DNA of 57,310 nucleotides, taken from Clostridiales bacterium. Its GTDB lineage: Bacteria; Bacillota; Desulfotomaculia; Desulfotomaculales; VENG01. Position numbers and translations under genes: made by a program. The notes beneath the pieces were generated by a model. The model saw only the letters and a program-made list of their open reading frames with translations. It did not search any database and had not been told where the DNA came from. Position 1 is the stretch's first letter. Each line of letters begins with the position of its first letter. The DNA lies in the NCBI GenBank assembly GCA_021736985.1, contig JAIPEW010000021.1:1-57310 (forward strand). The letters run 5' to 3'. This document shows positions 16,274-23,900 of this stretch, in pieces.

Positions 16274-17104
16274 TTATTTTTTCCACTTCAGGTCATAGAG
16301 ATCGGAGCGGCGCAGATCCAATAGAGGAATTTCGCGGCGTACTTTTTCTACATGGTCCAGGTCAATTTCAGCAGTTATAATTTCTTCGCCCTCACCTGCT
16401 TCGACCAGCACCTGTCCCCAGGGCTCTACAATCGTAGAATGACCGTATACCACGTAGCCCGGCTCACGACCGCGCGCCGGGGATGCTGCTGCAATATACA
16501 CCTGGTTATCAACTGCCCGCGCGCGCATGGTTATCTCCCAGTGCGCGGGCCCGCTGGTTGTATTAAAAGCAGCAGGAATTACAATTAACCGGGCCCCACT
16601 TAATGCCAGCGCGCGCATAAGTTCGGGGAAACGCACGTCAAAACAGATTGCCACGCCAAAACGACATAATTCTGTGTTTATAAAAGTTAAATCCTCCCCG
16701 CGGCCAAGTGTGCTGGACTCCCTGACGCTGGGCCCGCCCGGGAGATCTACGTCAAACAGGTGCATCTTGCGGTGGCAGCCAAGCAAATCACCCCCGGGCC
16801 CGAATATAAAACTGCTGTTGTACACCTGCTGACCTTCCCTTTCAGGAATTGATCCCCCTACCAGGTAAATATTATTTTCACGGGCTGCATCTTTAAGCAT
16901 GGCTGTCGTTTCCCCGTCCTCAAAACTTTCTGCATACTCGGGAAAAAGTTCTGCCTTAAAAGGGCAGTTAAACATTTCCGGGAGCACAACCATTTTTGCC
17001 CCTTCGCCTGCAGCACGGTTCACTGCTTCCCGGGCCCTGCCTATATTATCTTTTTTGTCCCTGCCAACAGCAACCTGGCAAATAGACAGCTTAAAACCAG
17101 ACAT
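16274..17104 (-). CDS. Carbon-nitrogen hydrolase (nitrilase family, omega-amidase/Nit2-like)
   Basis: 276-aa cytosolic amidase. The Glu-Lys-Cys triad is visible: Glu43 in LPEMFNCPF, Lys113 in CHRKMHLFD and Cys154 in VAICFDVRFPE. Length and motifs resemble Nit2/omega-amidase, which hydrolyses 2-oxoglutaramate and similar amides; the exact substrate is not set by sequence alone. It follows an nfu terminator by about 20 bp and lies 88 bp before ychF, so it probably has its own transcript or is read through. Confidence 0.9.
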   Translation of the reverse strand: MSGFKLSICQVAVGRDKKDNIGRAREAVNRAAGEGAKMVVLPEMFNCPFKAELFPEYAESFEDGETTAMLKDAARENNIYLVGGSIPEREGQQVYNSSFIFGPGGDLLGCHRKMHLFDVDLPGGPSVRESSTLGRGEDLTFINTELCRFGVAICFDVRFPELMRALALSGARLIVIPAAFNTTSGPAHWEITMRARAVDNQVYIAAASPARGREPGYVVYGHSTIVEPWGQVLVEAGEGEEIITAEIDLDHVEKVRREIPLLDLRRSDLYDLKWKK

Positions 17105-17121
17105 ACTATCACTCCCCGTAT

Positions 17122-17150
17122 AAAAAAACCCCTGCTAAAAACAGGGGCAT
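17122..17150 (-). terminator. Intrinsic terminator after nfu
   Basis: On the minus strand GCCCCTG, a short loop and CAGGGG are followed by seven Ts. It lies between the Nfu gene and the amidase gene. Confidence 0.88.
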
Positions 17151-17159
17151 TATTTTCGT

Positions 17160-17381
17160 CTAAACTTTTACAACTTCCTTGACTTCGGGTATTGACTGCT
17201 TAAGCGCCCGCTCAATTCCATTTTTAAGAGTTACAGTTGCCATAGGACACCCGCCGCAGGCACCTTTTAACTTCACCTTGACTACACCCTCGTCAGTTAC
17301 TTCTACAAGTTCCACGTCGCCCCCGTCTCTTTGCAAAGCAGGGCGCACCCTATCTAAAACTTCATTTACTTTTTCCTGCAC
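17160..17381 (-). CDS. NifU C-terminal-domain (Nfu) iron-sulfur carrier
   Basis: 73-aa protein made only of the Nfu domain: [16 protein letters not shown], then the cluster-binding CxxC in [18 protein letters not shown]. Such proteins carry and deliver [4Fe-4S] clusters to target enzymes. The GTG start at 17381 follows AAAGGAGG. It ends at its own terminator. Confidence 0.93.
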   Translation of the reverse strand: MQEKVNEVLDRVRPALQRDGGDVELVEVTDEGVVKVKLKGACGGCPMATVTLKNGIERALKQSIPEVKEVVKV

Positions 17382-17495
17382 TAGTTAAAACCTCCTTTCT
17401 GCATATAAATAGTATATCTTATGAACACAAAATAAATGTGTATAAATATTTTAATTTCTACATATTATACCTGTACATACCTGCAATATCAATAA

Positions 17496-18332
17496 TTACT
17501 TATTTACATCTCTTAAACTAATTTTGATCTCTATAGAATTGTTATCTATACCATCACATTTTTCGTTGATAACTTCCCCGAAACTCAACAAGCGAGCCGT
17601 CAAATCCCTATAATATTCTTTAGAAACAGTTATCTTCATAATTTTTTTGTCATCAATTTTTAAATTACCTTCATACTCTTTAACTGCTTTTTTAATTTTT
17701 TCCCTGGTTTCTTCCAGCTTTTCAACAACAATTGTAAAATTTAATTCATTACCTGCCTCACTTGCAATTCCAGCAGTATTTTGGGGCTTTGACAACAAGC
17801 TGGGCCGGTCACCTACTTCCGGAGATTTATCTTCTGCCTTTTCCCTGTTATTCTCTTCTTCAGTAACTGAAAACGACTGTATTTTCATGTTTTTATCCTT
17901 TTCTGCAGCAGGCATTTCTTTTTCATTTAAGCTTCTCTGTTTAGCCGGCATACCAGCTTTATCTTCAGTTTGTGATAAATTAGTTTTTTGAAATCCTACA
18001 TGACTGTTCCAGATGGAAAAACCTACGGTTAAGCAAATCACCGCAGCAGCTGCAGCTGCTGCAGCCCGGTGCCTTCTTAAAAACTTACCCGGGCCGCCAG
18101 GTTCTTTTGCCTTATCTTTATGTACCTGGCTTATTAAATTATTTTTAAACTGGGAAGGGGGTGAAATCTCGGGTGCATGGCGCATTAAACTAACAGCTTT
18201 TTGAAGCTCTGCCAGTTCTTTGCAGCACTCTTCACACTCATCCAGGTGAGCAGACACTTCTTTGCGACATGCATCATCCAGCTGCCCGTCTATATAACCT
18301 GACAGCAATTCTTTAACTTCCTGGCAGCGCAT
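17496..18332 (-). CDS. Membrane anti-sigma factor with zinc-binding domain
   Basis: 278-aa ZAS-type anti-sigma factor for the ECF sigma encoded 36 bp upstream. The N-terminal zinc motif H-x3-C-x2-C (HLDECEEC, His29/Cys33/Cys36) with Cys3 binds and holds the sigma factor. An Ala-rich transmembrane helix lies at about 90-110. The extracytoplasmic part is Lys/Glu-rich, then shows FTIVVEKLEETREKIKKAVKEY, similar to DUF4349-type regions. Control probably runs through regulated proteolysis as for RsiW. Confidence 0.88.
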   Translation of the reverse strand: MRCQEVKELLSGYIDGQLDDACRKEVSAHLDECEECCKELAELQKAVSLMRHAPEISPPSQFKNNLISQVHKDKAKEPGGPGKFLRRHRAAAAAAAAVICLTVGFSIWNSHVGFQKTNLSQTEDKAGMPAKQRSLNEKEMPAAEKDKNMKIQSFSVTEEENNREKAEDKSPEVGDRPSLLSKPQNTAGIASEAGNELNFTIVVEKLEETREKIKKAVKEYEGNLKIDDKKIMKITVSKEYYRDLTARLLSFGEVINEKCDGIDNNSIEIKISLRDVNK

Positions 18333-18368
18333 TAAGCTTCCCCCCTTTTACCATGCTAGACGTTTATT

Positions 18369-18941
18369 TTATGACCAAAGTTCCCCGTTAGCCTTAATTT
18401 TATTTTTCAAAGCACCCCGGGCCCTGCTGAGGCGGGATTTCACAGTGCCCATGGAACATTTTAATATTGATGCTATTTCCTCGTAAGAAAGTTCCTGTAT
18501 CTCCCTCATTACCAGTATGAGGCGATAATCAGGAGAAAGCTCGTTGAGATATTTTTGTATGCGCTCCTGCAAATCGCGGCTCACCGCAATTTCATCAGGC
18601 GTTCTAGCGGTATCCGGTACAACAAGCTCTCCACCGGCGGGGCCCATTTCCTCCAGCGAAACACTTTTTTTTCTTCGCTGCTTCCTCAGTTCGTCACGAC
18701 AAACATTGGATGCTATCCTGTACATCCAGGTAGAAAAACTGGAATCCCCGCGGAACTTTGATAAAGCCCGGTATACACGAATAAAAGCTTCCTGGGCCAG
18801 GTCTCCGGCATCAGTATAATTTCCTGTAAAACGATAAGCCAGGTTATAAATCTTAACCTCGTAACGAGATACTAATTCTTCAAATGCTTCTACATTGCCT
18901 TTTTTAAACCTGGTTACCAATTGTTCATCAGTAAGATCCAT
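18369..18941 (-). CDS. sigW: ECF RNA polymerase sigma factor, SigW-like
   Basis: 190-aa ECF sigma factor. Region 2 covers residues about 20-95 (AFEELVSRYEVKIYNLAYR, DLAQEAFIRVYRAL, STWMYRIASNVCRDELRKQRR) and region 4 about 130-185 (LSPDYRLILVMREIQELSYEEIASIL, GTVKSRLSRAR). The linker is typical of SigW. It is co-transcribed with the downstream anti-sigma gene. The ribosome binding site GGGGAGTGAG stands ahead of the ATG. Such factors respond to envelope stress; the target genes are not in view. The symbol is by similarity. Confidence 0.9.
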   Translation of the reverse strand: MDLTDEQLVTRFKKGNVEAFEELVSRYEVKIYNLAYRFTGNYTDAGDLAQEAFIRVYRALSKFRGDSSFSTWMYRIASNVCRDELRKQRRKKSVSLEEMGPAGGELVVPDTARTPDEIAVSRDLQERIQKYLNELSPDYRLILVMREIQELSYEEIASILKCSMGTVKSRLSRARGALKNKIKANGELWS

Positions 18942-19065
18942 TTGCTCACTCCCCGCCGGGCTTTATCTAAAAACTAATTATACAATTGAATAATTCAACA
19001 CTTAAATAAACATCCCTGCTTAAATTATTCGATATTATAGATACCAAATACCTGTTAAAATAATA

Positions 19066-19094
19066 TTGACGCTTGTAGATACATAGTATATACT
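19066..19094 (+). promoter_or_regulatory. Sigma-A promoter of mazEF
   Basis: TTGACG (19066-19071), a 17-base spacer and TATACT (19089-19094), 20 bp before the mazE start codon. Confidence 0.8.
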
Positions 19095-19114
19095 TCATTT
19101 ATGAGGTGATATCT

Positions 19115-19354
19115 ATGTACACAAAAATTCAAAAATGGGGAAACAGTCGAGCTGTTAGATTGCCCAAGAATATTCTTGAAATAACAGGACTAAAAGAAAA
19201 TGATGAAGTTGAAATAAAAGTCCAGGATGGTAACCTGGTCATTATTCCCGTAAAAAAACATTTAACTCTTAAAGAAAGAATTGCTAATTACAAAGGGAAT
19301 TACACATGTAATGAATGGGATGCCGGAAAACCATCAGGTAAAGAGGTTTTATAA
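19115..19354 (+). CDS. mazE: Antitoxin MazE (AbrB-type)
   Basis: 79-aa antitoxin. The AbrB-like swapped-hairpin DNA-binding domain is clear (TKIQKWGNSRAVRLPKNIL, EVEIKVQDGNLVIIP), followed by an acidic/basic tail that should wrap MazF. I start at ATG 19115, which follows GAGGTGAT by five bases; a GTG at 19106 would add three residues without better support. It abuts mazF, which starts at the next base after the stop. Confidence 0.92.
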   Translation: MYTKIQKWGNSRAVRLPKNILEITGLKENDEVEIKVQDGNLVIIPVKKHLTLKERIANYKGNYTCNEWDAGKPSGKEVL

Positions 19355-19693
19355 TTGAAATATATACCACACCAGGGTGATATCGTTCTTCTTGAATTTA
19401 ACCCACAAACAGGTCACGAACAAAAAGGCAGAAGGCCTGCTCTTGTTGCTAGTAACAATACTTTTAATCATTTTACCAGGTTAGCTGTTGTTTGTCCCAT
19501 CACAAATACTAACAAAAACTTTCCCCTTCATGTACCTCTGGACGAAAGGACAAAAACAAGCGGTGCAATTATGTGTGAACAAGCTAAATCACTGGATATT
19601 TTAGCAAGAAATGCTTCAGCTATAGAAAAGGTACCCGAAGATATACTAGAAGAAGTTGTTGACATTCTAACAGGTTTTATTGAACGCGCTTGA
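19355..19693 (+). CDS. mazF: Toxin MazF (endoribonuclease)
   Basis: 112-aa PemK/MazF mRNA interferase. Family motifs: GDIVLLEFNPQTGHEQKGRRPALV at the N-terminus, then CPITN and the SGAIMCEQAKSLD stretch. It cleaves single-stranded mRNA at short motifs. TTG start directly after the mazE stop, preceded by AAGAGG. It lies immediately outside the left junction of the tRNA-Leu island; the promoter of the old tRNA gene overlaps its end. Confidence 0.93.
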   Translation: MKYIPHQGDIVLLEFNPQTGHEQKGRRPALVASNNTFNHFTRLAVVCPITNTNKNFPLHVPLDERTKTSGAIMCEQAKSLDILARNASAIEKVPEDILEEVVDILTGFIERA

Positions 19694-19717
19694 CATTCTT
19701 CTAACGTATGTTATAAT
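19690..19717 (+). promoter_or_regulatory. Promoter of the disrupted tRNA-Leu
   Basis: TTGACA (19690-19695), 16 bases, TATAAT (19712-19717), then the tRNA 5' half at 19751. It overlaps the last codons of mazF. This looks like the original chromosomal tRNA promoter. Confidence 0.85.
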
Positions 19718-19750
19718 ATTATTTGCACTATTTTGATCAACTAAAATCAT

Positions 19751-19791
19751 GCCGAAGTGGCGGAATGGGCAGACGCGCGCGACTCAAAATC
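19751..19791 (+). other. 5' half of tRNA-Leu(CAA): left attachment junction
   Basis: The 41 bases from the acceptor 5' strand through the anticodon loop are identical to 38358-38398 of the complete tRNA-Leu. Sequence then diverges two bases after the anticodon. It marks where an element recombined into the anticodon-loop region and cut the gene in two. Confidence 0.9.
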
Positions 19792-19869
19792 ATTTTCAAT
19801 TTTTCAAAGAAAAGATCCAGGAATGACGGGGCTTCAGCTCAGTTCATAGTTTACCTGGTCGTGCGAATA

Positions 19870-19900
19870 GGTCTCACGAACAACACGAAAAAAACGAACC
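19870..19900 (+). repeat. Subterminal direct repeat of the island, left copy
   Basis: GGTCTCACGAAC (19870-19881) followed by CGAAAAAAACGAAC recurs near the right end at 38283-38313. Both stand 65-80 bp inside a junction, in the same orientation. They may be recombinase accessory sites. Confidence 0.55.
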
Positions 19901-19936
19901 CCCTTTTGGAACATTTTATTAAATCCAAGGGGGTTT
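19898..19936 (+). promoter_or_regulatory. Hairpin covering the integrase ribosome binding site
   Basis: CCCCCTT (19900-19906) can pair with AAGGGGG (19928-19934), which is also the only Shine-Dalgarno for the integrase-like gene, and a T-run follows. It could act as a terminator for upstream transcription or hide the ribosome binding site. Confidence 0.5.
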
Positions 19937-19939
19937 TTT

Positions 19940-20353
19940 ATGTCCAAAAAAAGAAGAACCAAAATCAATCCAGTACAACTAGAAACTAAAATTGAACCTG
20001 AACCTAAAAAAGAGAATATCGAAGTAGATTTTTTTAAATGTGTAAGAAAGTTCTCAGACGAATTAGAAATTCAAAACAAGTCAATACACACCATTGACTG
20101 GTACAAAAGGAACCTTAAGGCACTTTATAGGTTTTTAACTCATCTAAAACTGAGTACTGATCCAAACAAAATTGCTGAGCAAGAGCTTAAAGAAGTAATA
20201 GCTTATCTTAAACGAGATAAAAAAGAGTCACCAACAACCATAAATCATAGAATAAAATCAATGAGACATTTCTTCAAAATAATAAACCAATTAAACATAG
20301 TAGACAATCTCCCTACAAGGAATATAGAAAAACTTAAGACTACAAAGTACTAA
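19940..20353 (+). pseudogene. Tyrosine-recombinase N-terminal fragment (SAM-like core-binding domain)
   Basis: 137 aa. After a basic N-terminus (MSKKRRTK), residues 30-135 match the phage-integrase SAM-like core-binding domain: FSDELEIQNKSIHTIDWYKRNLKALYRFL and TINHRIKSMRHFFKIINQ. The catalytic domain with the R...HxxR...Y residues is absent, so the protein stops after the DNA-binding half. It is either a decayed integrase or a stand-alone core-binding protein. It sits 149 bp inside the left junction, the usual place for an island integrase. A near-identical gene start recurs at 38629. Confidence 0.75.
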
Positions 20354-20632
20354 AGGCAAATTTCCTCGACTGATTTGTGAAATCACCTAAAGTCACTATC
20401 AAACCATATTCTTTTTCCGTAACCTTACCATATAAAGCAAAAACAATGGGTTCTCCAATAGAACCTTCTCCACTTTTCACCTGTACCTTTATCATTGGCG
20501 GTTGAAAACCTAGGTCATCAGGAGATGAACAATTATATCTATACCTCCATCAGGACCTGGCGAACTAATCCTTGTCTTGTAACCCATGGCTTCTAAAAGA
20601 TGTGCTATAGATTGTAAAAAATATAAAACCAA
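20343..20632 (-). pseudogene. Mrr-family restriction endonuclease remnant, frameshifted
   Basis: On the minus strand the reading LLEAMGYKTRISSPGPDGGIDI continues after a one-base shift near 20535 as PDDLGFQPPMIKVQVKSGEG, and then EYGLIVTLGDFTNQSRKFAF. These are the Mrr_cat signatures (D-G-G-I-D...K-V-Q-V-K, then G-x-F-T-x-x-A-like). The N-terminal winged-helix half is missing. Mrr enzymes cut methylated DNA. Broken by both the truncation and the frameshift. Confidence 0.75.
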
Positions 20633-20645
20633 TATTAAAACTTGT

Positions 20646-20951
20646 CTACTTTTGAGACTCCCAAATAAAACTCTCTATTTTATTTACAATTTCATGACCT
20701 TTTTCCATGTTAAAAAAAAGTACTCCCCATACTACTCCTTGAAAATACTTGGAGGCTTTGTATTTAAGAGTATGAGTCTCTTCGTCAAGAAACTCTTCTC
20801 TTTTCCAGTGCAGCCAATTTTCAAGAGGAGAAAGAACCTTAACATAAATTTTAAAACATTGAGGATGCATTTCCGTATATAAATGAAATAGATAATTCTC
20901 TATAAGACAATTGTACTTCCGTTGTCTAACTGGTAATTTGTTCTGTTCCAT
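20646..20951 (-). CDS. Small hypothetical protein downstream of the helicase
   Basis: 101 aa, rich in aromatic and charged residues (YLFHLYTEMHPQ, PLENWLHWKREEFLDEE, YFQGVVWGVLFFNMEKG). No family recognised. It starts 38 bp after the helicase stop with AAAAGGAG in front, so it is probably co-transcribed. It may be an accessory to the helicase-nuclease. Confidence 0.55.
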   Translation of the reverse strand: MEQNKLPVRQRKYNCLIENYLFHLYTEMHPQCFKIYVKVLSPLENWLHWKREEFLDEETHTLKYKASKYFQGVVWGVLFFNMEKGHEIVNKIESFIWESQK

Positions 20952-20989
20952 AGTTTTTTTACTCCTTTTATGAGAATAAAATCTATTTA

Positions 20990-23900
20990 TTAGATATTAT
21001 AAGAAGTTGGGTCAAATCCATTTTCTATTGCATCATCCCATAGGTTTTTTGCGAGCTTTTCTTGTTTAGGTGTTAAAGTATAACCTTCAATTAAGTATAT
21101 ACCCACTTTATAACAGAACTGATTATATCTTTTTATAAAATGTCCTGATAATTTACTCCAACGACTTAAGGAAAACCAAACATTAGGTTCCCAGATAGGC
21201 TCACAATCTTTATTGCTCATACTCTTATCTATTGACTTTCTTTTTTTATCATTTAAATTTTTCTTTTTCCCAAGTTCTTTATTTTTTTTACTTTCTTTTT
21301 CTTTAATATTTTCTACAGCTATTGTAATAGGTTCATCAGGTATCCATATTTGTAGTCCCTCATCTTTTAAAGCAGTTTGCTGCTTTTCCGCTTGGTAATC
21401 TTCGTTTGTTACTATATCAGATACATTATCTTGTTTTTTAATAGATTTGCTTATCTCTTCCTCGTAATTAATACTCATATTTACTTCTTCATCACTAGAA
21501 TCATCATTACTAACTTTTACCTCGGAAACTGGTTGATTCATTAAATCATCTAATACTCTATTTATTGAAGCTTCTGGGTTTGAGTAATAACGTCTAGCAG
21601 GTATCCGATGAACAAACCAACCACTCCGCTCAATAATGTCCTGCCTTTGATAATCTTCAGCTCTTAAATCCCCATCTTCTTCGTAATGAAAATCACCGTC
21701 ACATTCCACAGCCATACATCTGCCTTCTTGATCAATTATTACCATATCTATATAAAAACTTGAACATGGCACTTGGGTATATACAGTTACCCCTCTTTGC
21801 CTCAAATCGGAACATACATGTTTCTCGAACTCACTATCAAATTTATCTTCATTTACTAATCCTAAACGGTCTGTTGGATTTTTGTGTTCTCTTTCAGCCA
21901 ACTTAAGAAATTCCTTAATTATGCCTTTCGGAAACTCATCAACAGGTCTAGAAATATAACAAATTAACTTACACTTTGCCCTTGAAAAAGCAACATTTAT
22001 TCTTTCAGATACTAACTGGATAGCATTTATTGTACCTGGTGAACTGCTAGGCCCAAAGCGGAAAGAATATATTATAATGTCTCTCTCATCACCTTGAAAA
22101 CCATCAGCAGTAGAAGCAATTAATTCATACTTTTTTAACCATTCAGGGTGGTCTTCAATTTTTTCGTATAATAGAGATTGTAATAAATTTGCCTGCTCAC
22201 GATATAAAGTCATTATTCCTATACTAAGTCCTTCAGCTTCTCCACTTGTAATTAACCTGATTGCTTCATTAATTGCAACCTCAGCTTCAATCTTATTTTG
22301 TTTTTGTTCAGTATCATCATCTGCTCCTTTAACAAGGTGTACTTCCATACATGGCTTAAATCTTTTTCTTCGTATTGGTGTTAACACCCGTAATTTATCA
22401 TCATAAAAATTATGGTTACTCCAAGCTATTATAGGTGGCTCGCATCTAAAATGCTCATTTAAAAACTCATCACAGTTTGATGAATAATTCGATAATGCTA
22501 ATAAAGATTCTCTTCCATGTAAAAATTCTGCTTTTGGATGATTATTTAACCCATGTTTCCCCATGAGCATTTTGACATTATCATTAGAAAGAAAACGAAT
22601 ACTAGGATTTTTCATTTGTTTTTCATCACCAACAACAATCATCCGCTTAGCTCTGTATGCTAAATGCAAAGTAGTTGCTTGGTTACATTGCGAGGCTTCG
22701 TCAACAATTAAATAATCAAACAATCCTGCCTGTAGTGGAAATATTCTTGCCACATCCTCAATATTCATTATCCAGCATGGGAAGACGTTTAAAAGTTTCT
22801 CAAAAATTACTCCTTCTTTTAACTGAACTAAAGAGGTTGTTTTTCTTTTACGTTGTAATATCTTATTAAGTTTCATAACTTGTTGTTTGACCGCATTATC
22901 TTTTGAAGCTTTTTTTAAATCCGCTTTTCTTTGTAAACCCAAGGCCTTGATGATATCTTCACATTTTTGGTCACTTATTTTTCTAATGCTCTCAGCAACT
23001 TCTGATATATCATCTGGATTTTCTAACAAGTCATGCTCAATAAATTTATTTAATCGATATGCTTCAATCGCCTTATTTAATTCATGTAACCAATATGGTT
23101 CTTCATAAGTTAATATTTTTGAGCGAAGTGCAGATAAAGTTTTAGGCAGAGTTTTTAATTGATTTTCCTCAAGTTCAAAAAGCTTCTTATATTCAGGGTA
23201 TATTATTATTAATTCTTTCAAATAGTTAACTAATTTATCTTGCTCTTCACTGAAATCTAGTTCATAAATACTAATACACAAGGAATTTATTATAGATGCA
23301 ATTTTTAAATTTTTATCCCAGCTCAACTCTAGATTTTGGTATTCAATAACTAACTCTATATAAGTTTCTCCGTCTTCAAAAATAGACTTTAAATTTGGTA
23401 GAGTTCCATAGTATAAATTATTTTCTAATAATTGTATAGAACTATTCACCAAAGATTCTGGTGCTGCAGTAGGTACTTTATCGCTCATTTCTAATATATT
23501 TAAGTAACTTGAAGTAACATTTGCTTGTCTAGCAATTTCAGCTATAGAACTATCATTGTCAATTTTATCAATAGGAATATTTAGCTCTCTGAGAGTATTA
23601 TTAATTTCTATTAATTTTAATTTCGTACGCCAGTACTTAGACCAAAATTTCAATAAATTTAAAATTTCACCACGTGTTTTATATGTTAAGTTTAAGATAC
23701 CCTGCTTTTTAATTACTTTTTTTGCCTCTATACTCTGTGGCGAGAAATACCACATTACCCAGTTTACTTGTTCCAATCGCGCTACAGCTTCCTCAATAGA
23801 GGATATATCTGCTACACTTGGATTTTGAGGCAAACTGTTAAAAATGGATGTAATATTTAAAATCTCATGCACATTATCATTGTAGCTTTTGGCATTATAG

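Noticed and set aside
19723-19989. 88-codon frame from the tRNA half into the integrase leader
   Set aside because: Crosses the tRNA fragment and the hairpin; no ribosome binding site.
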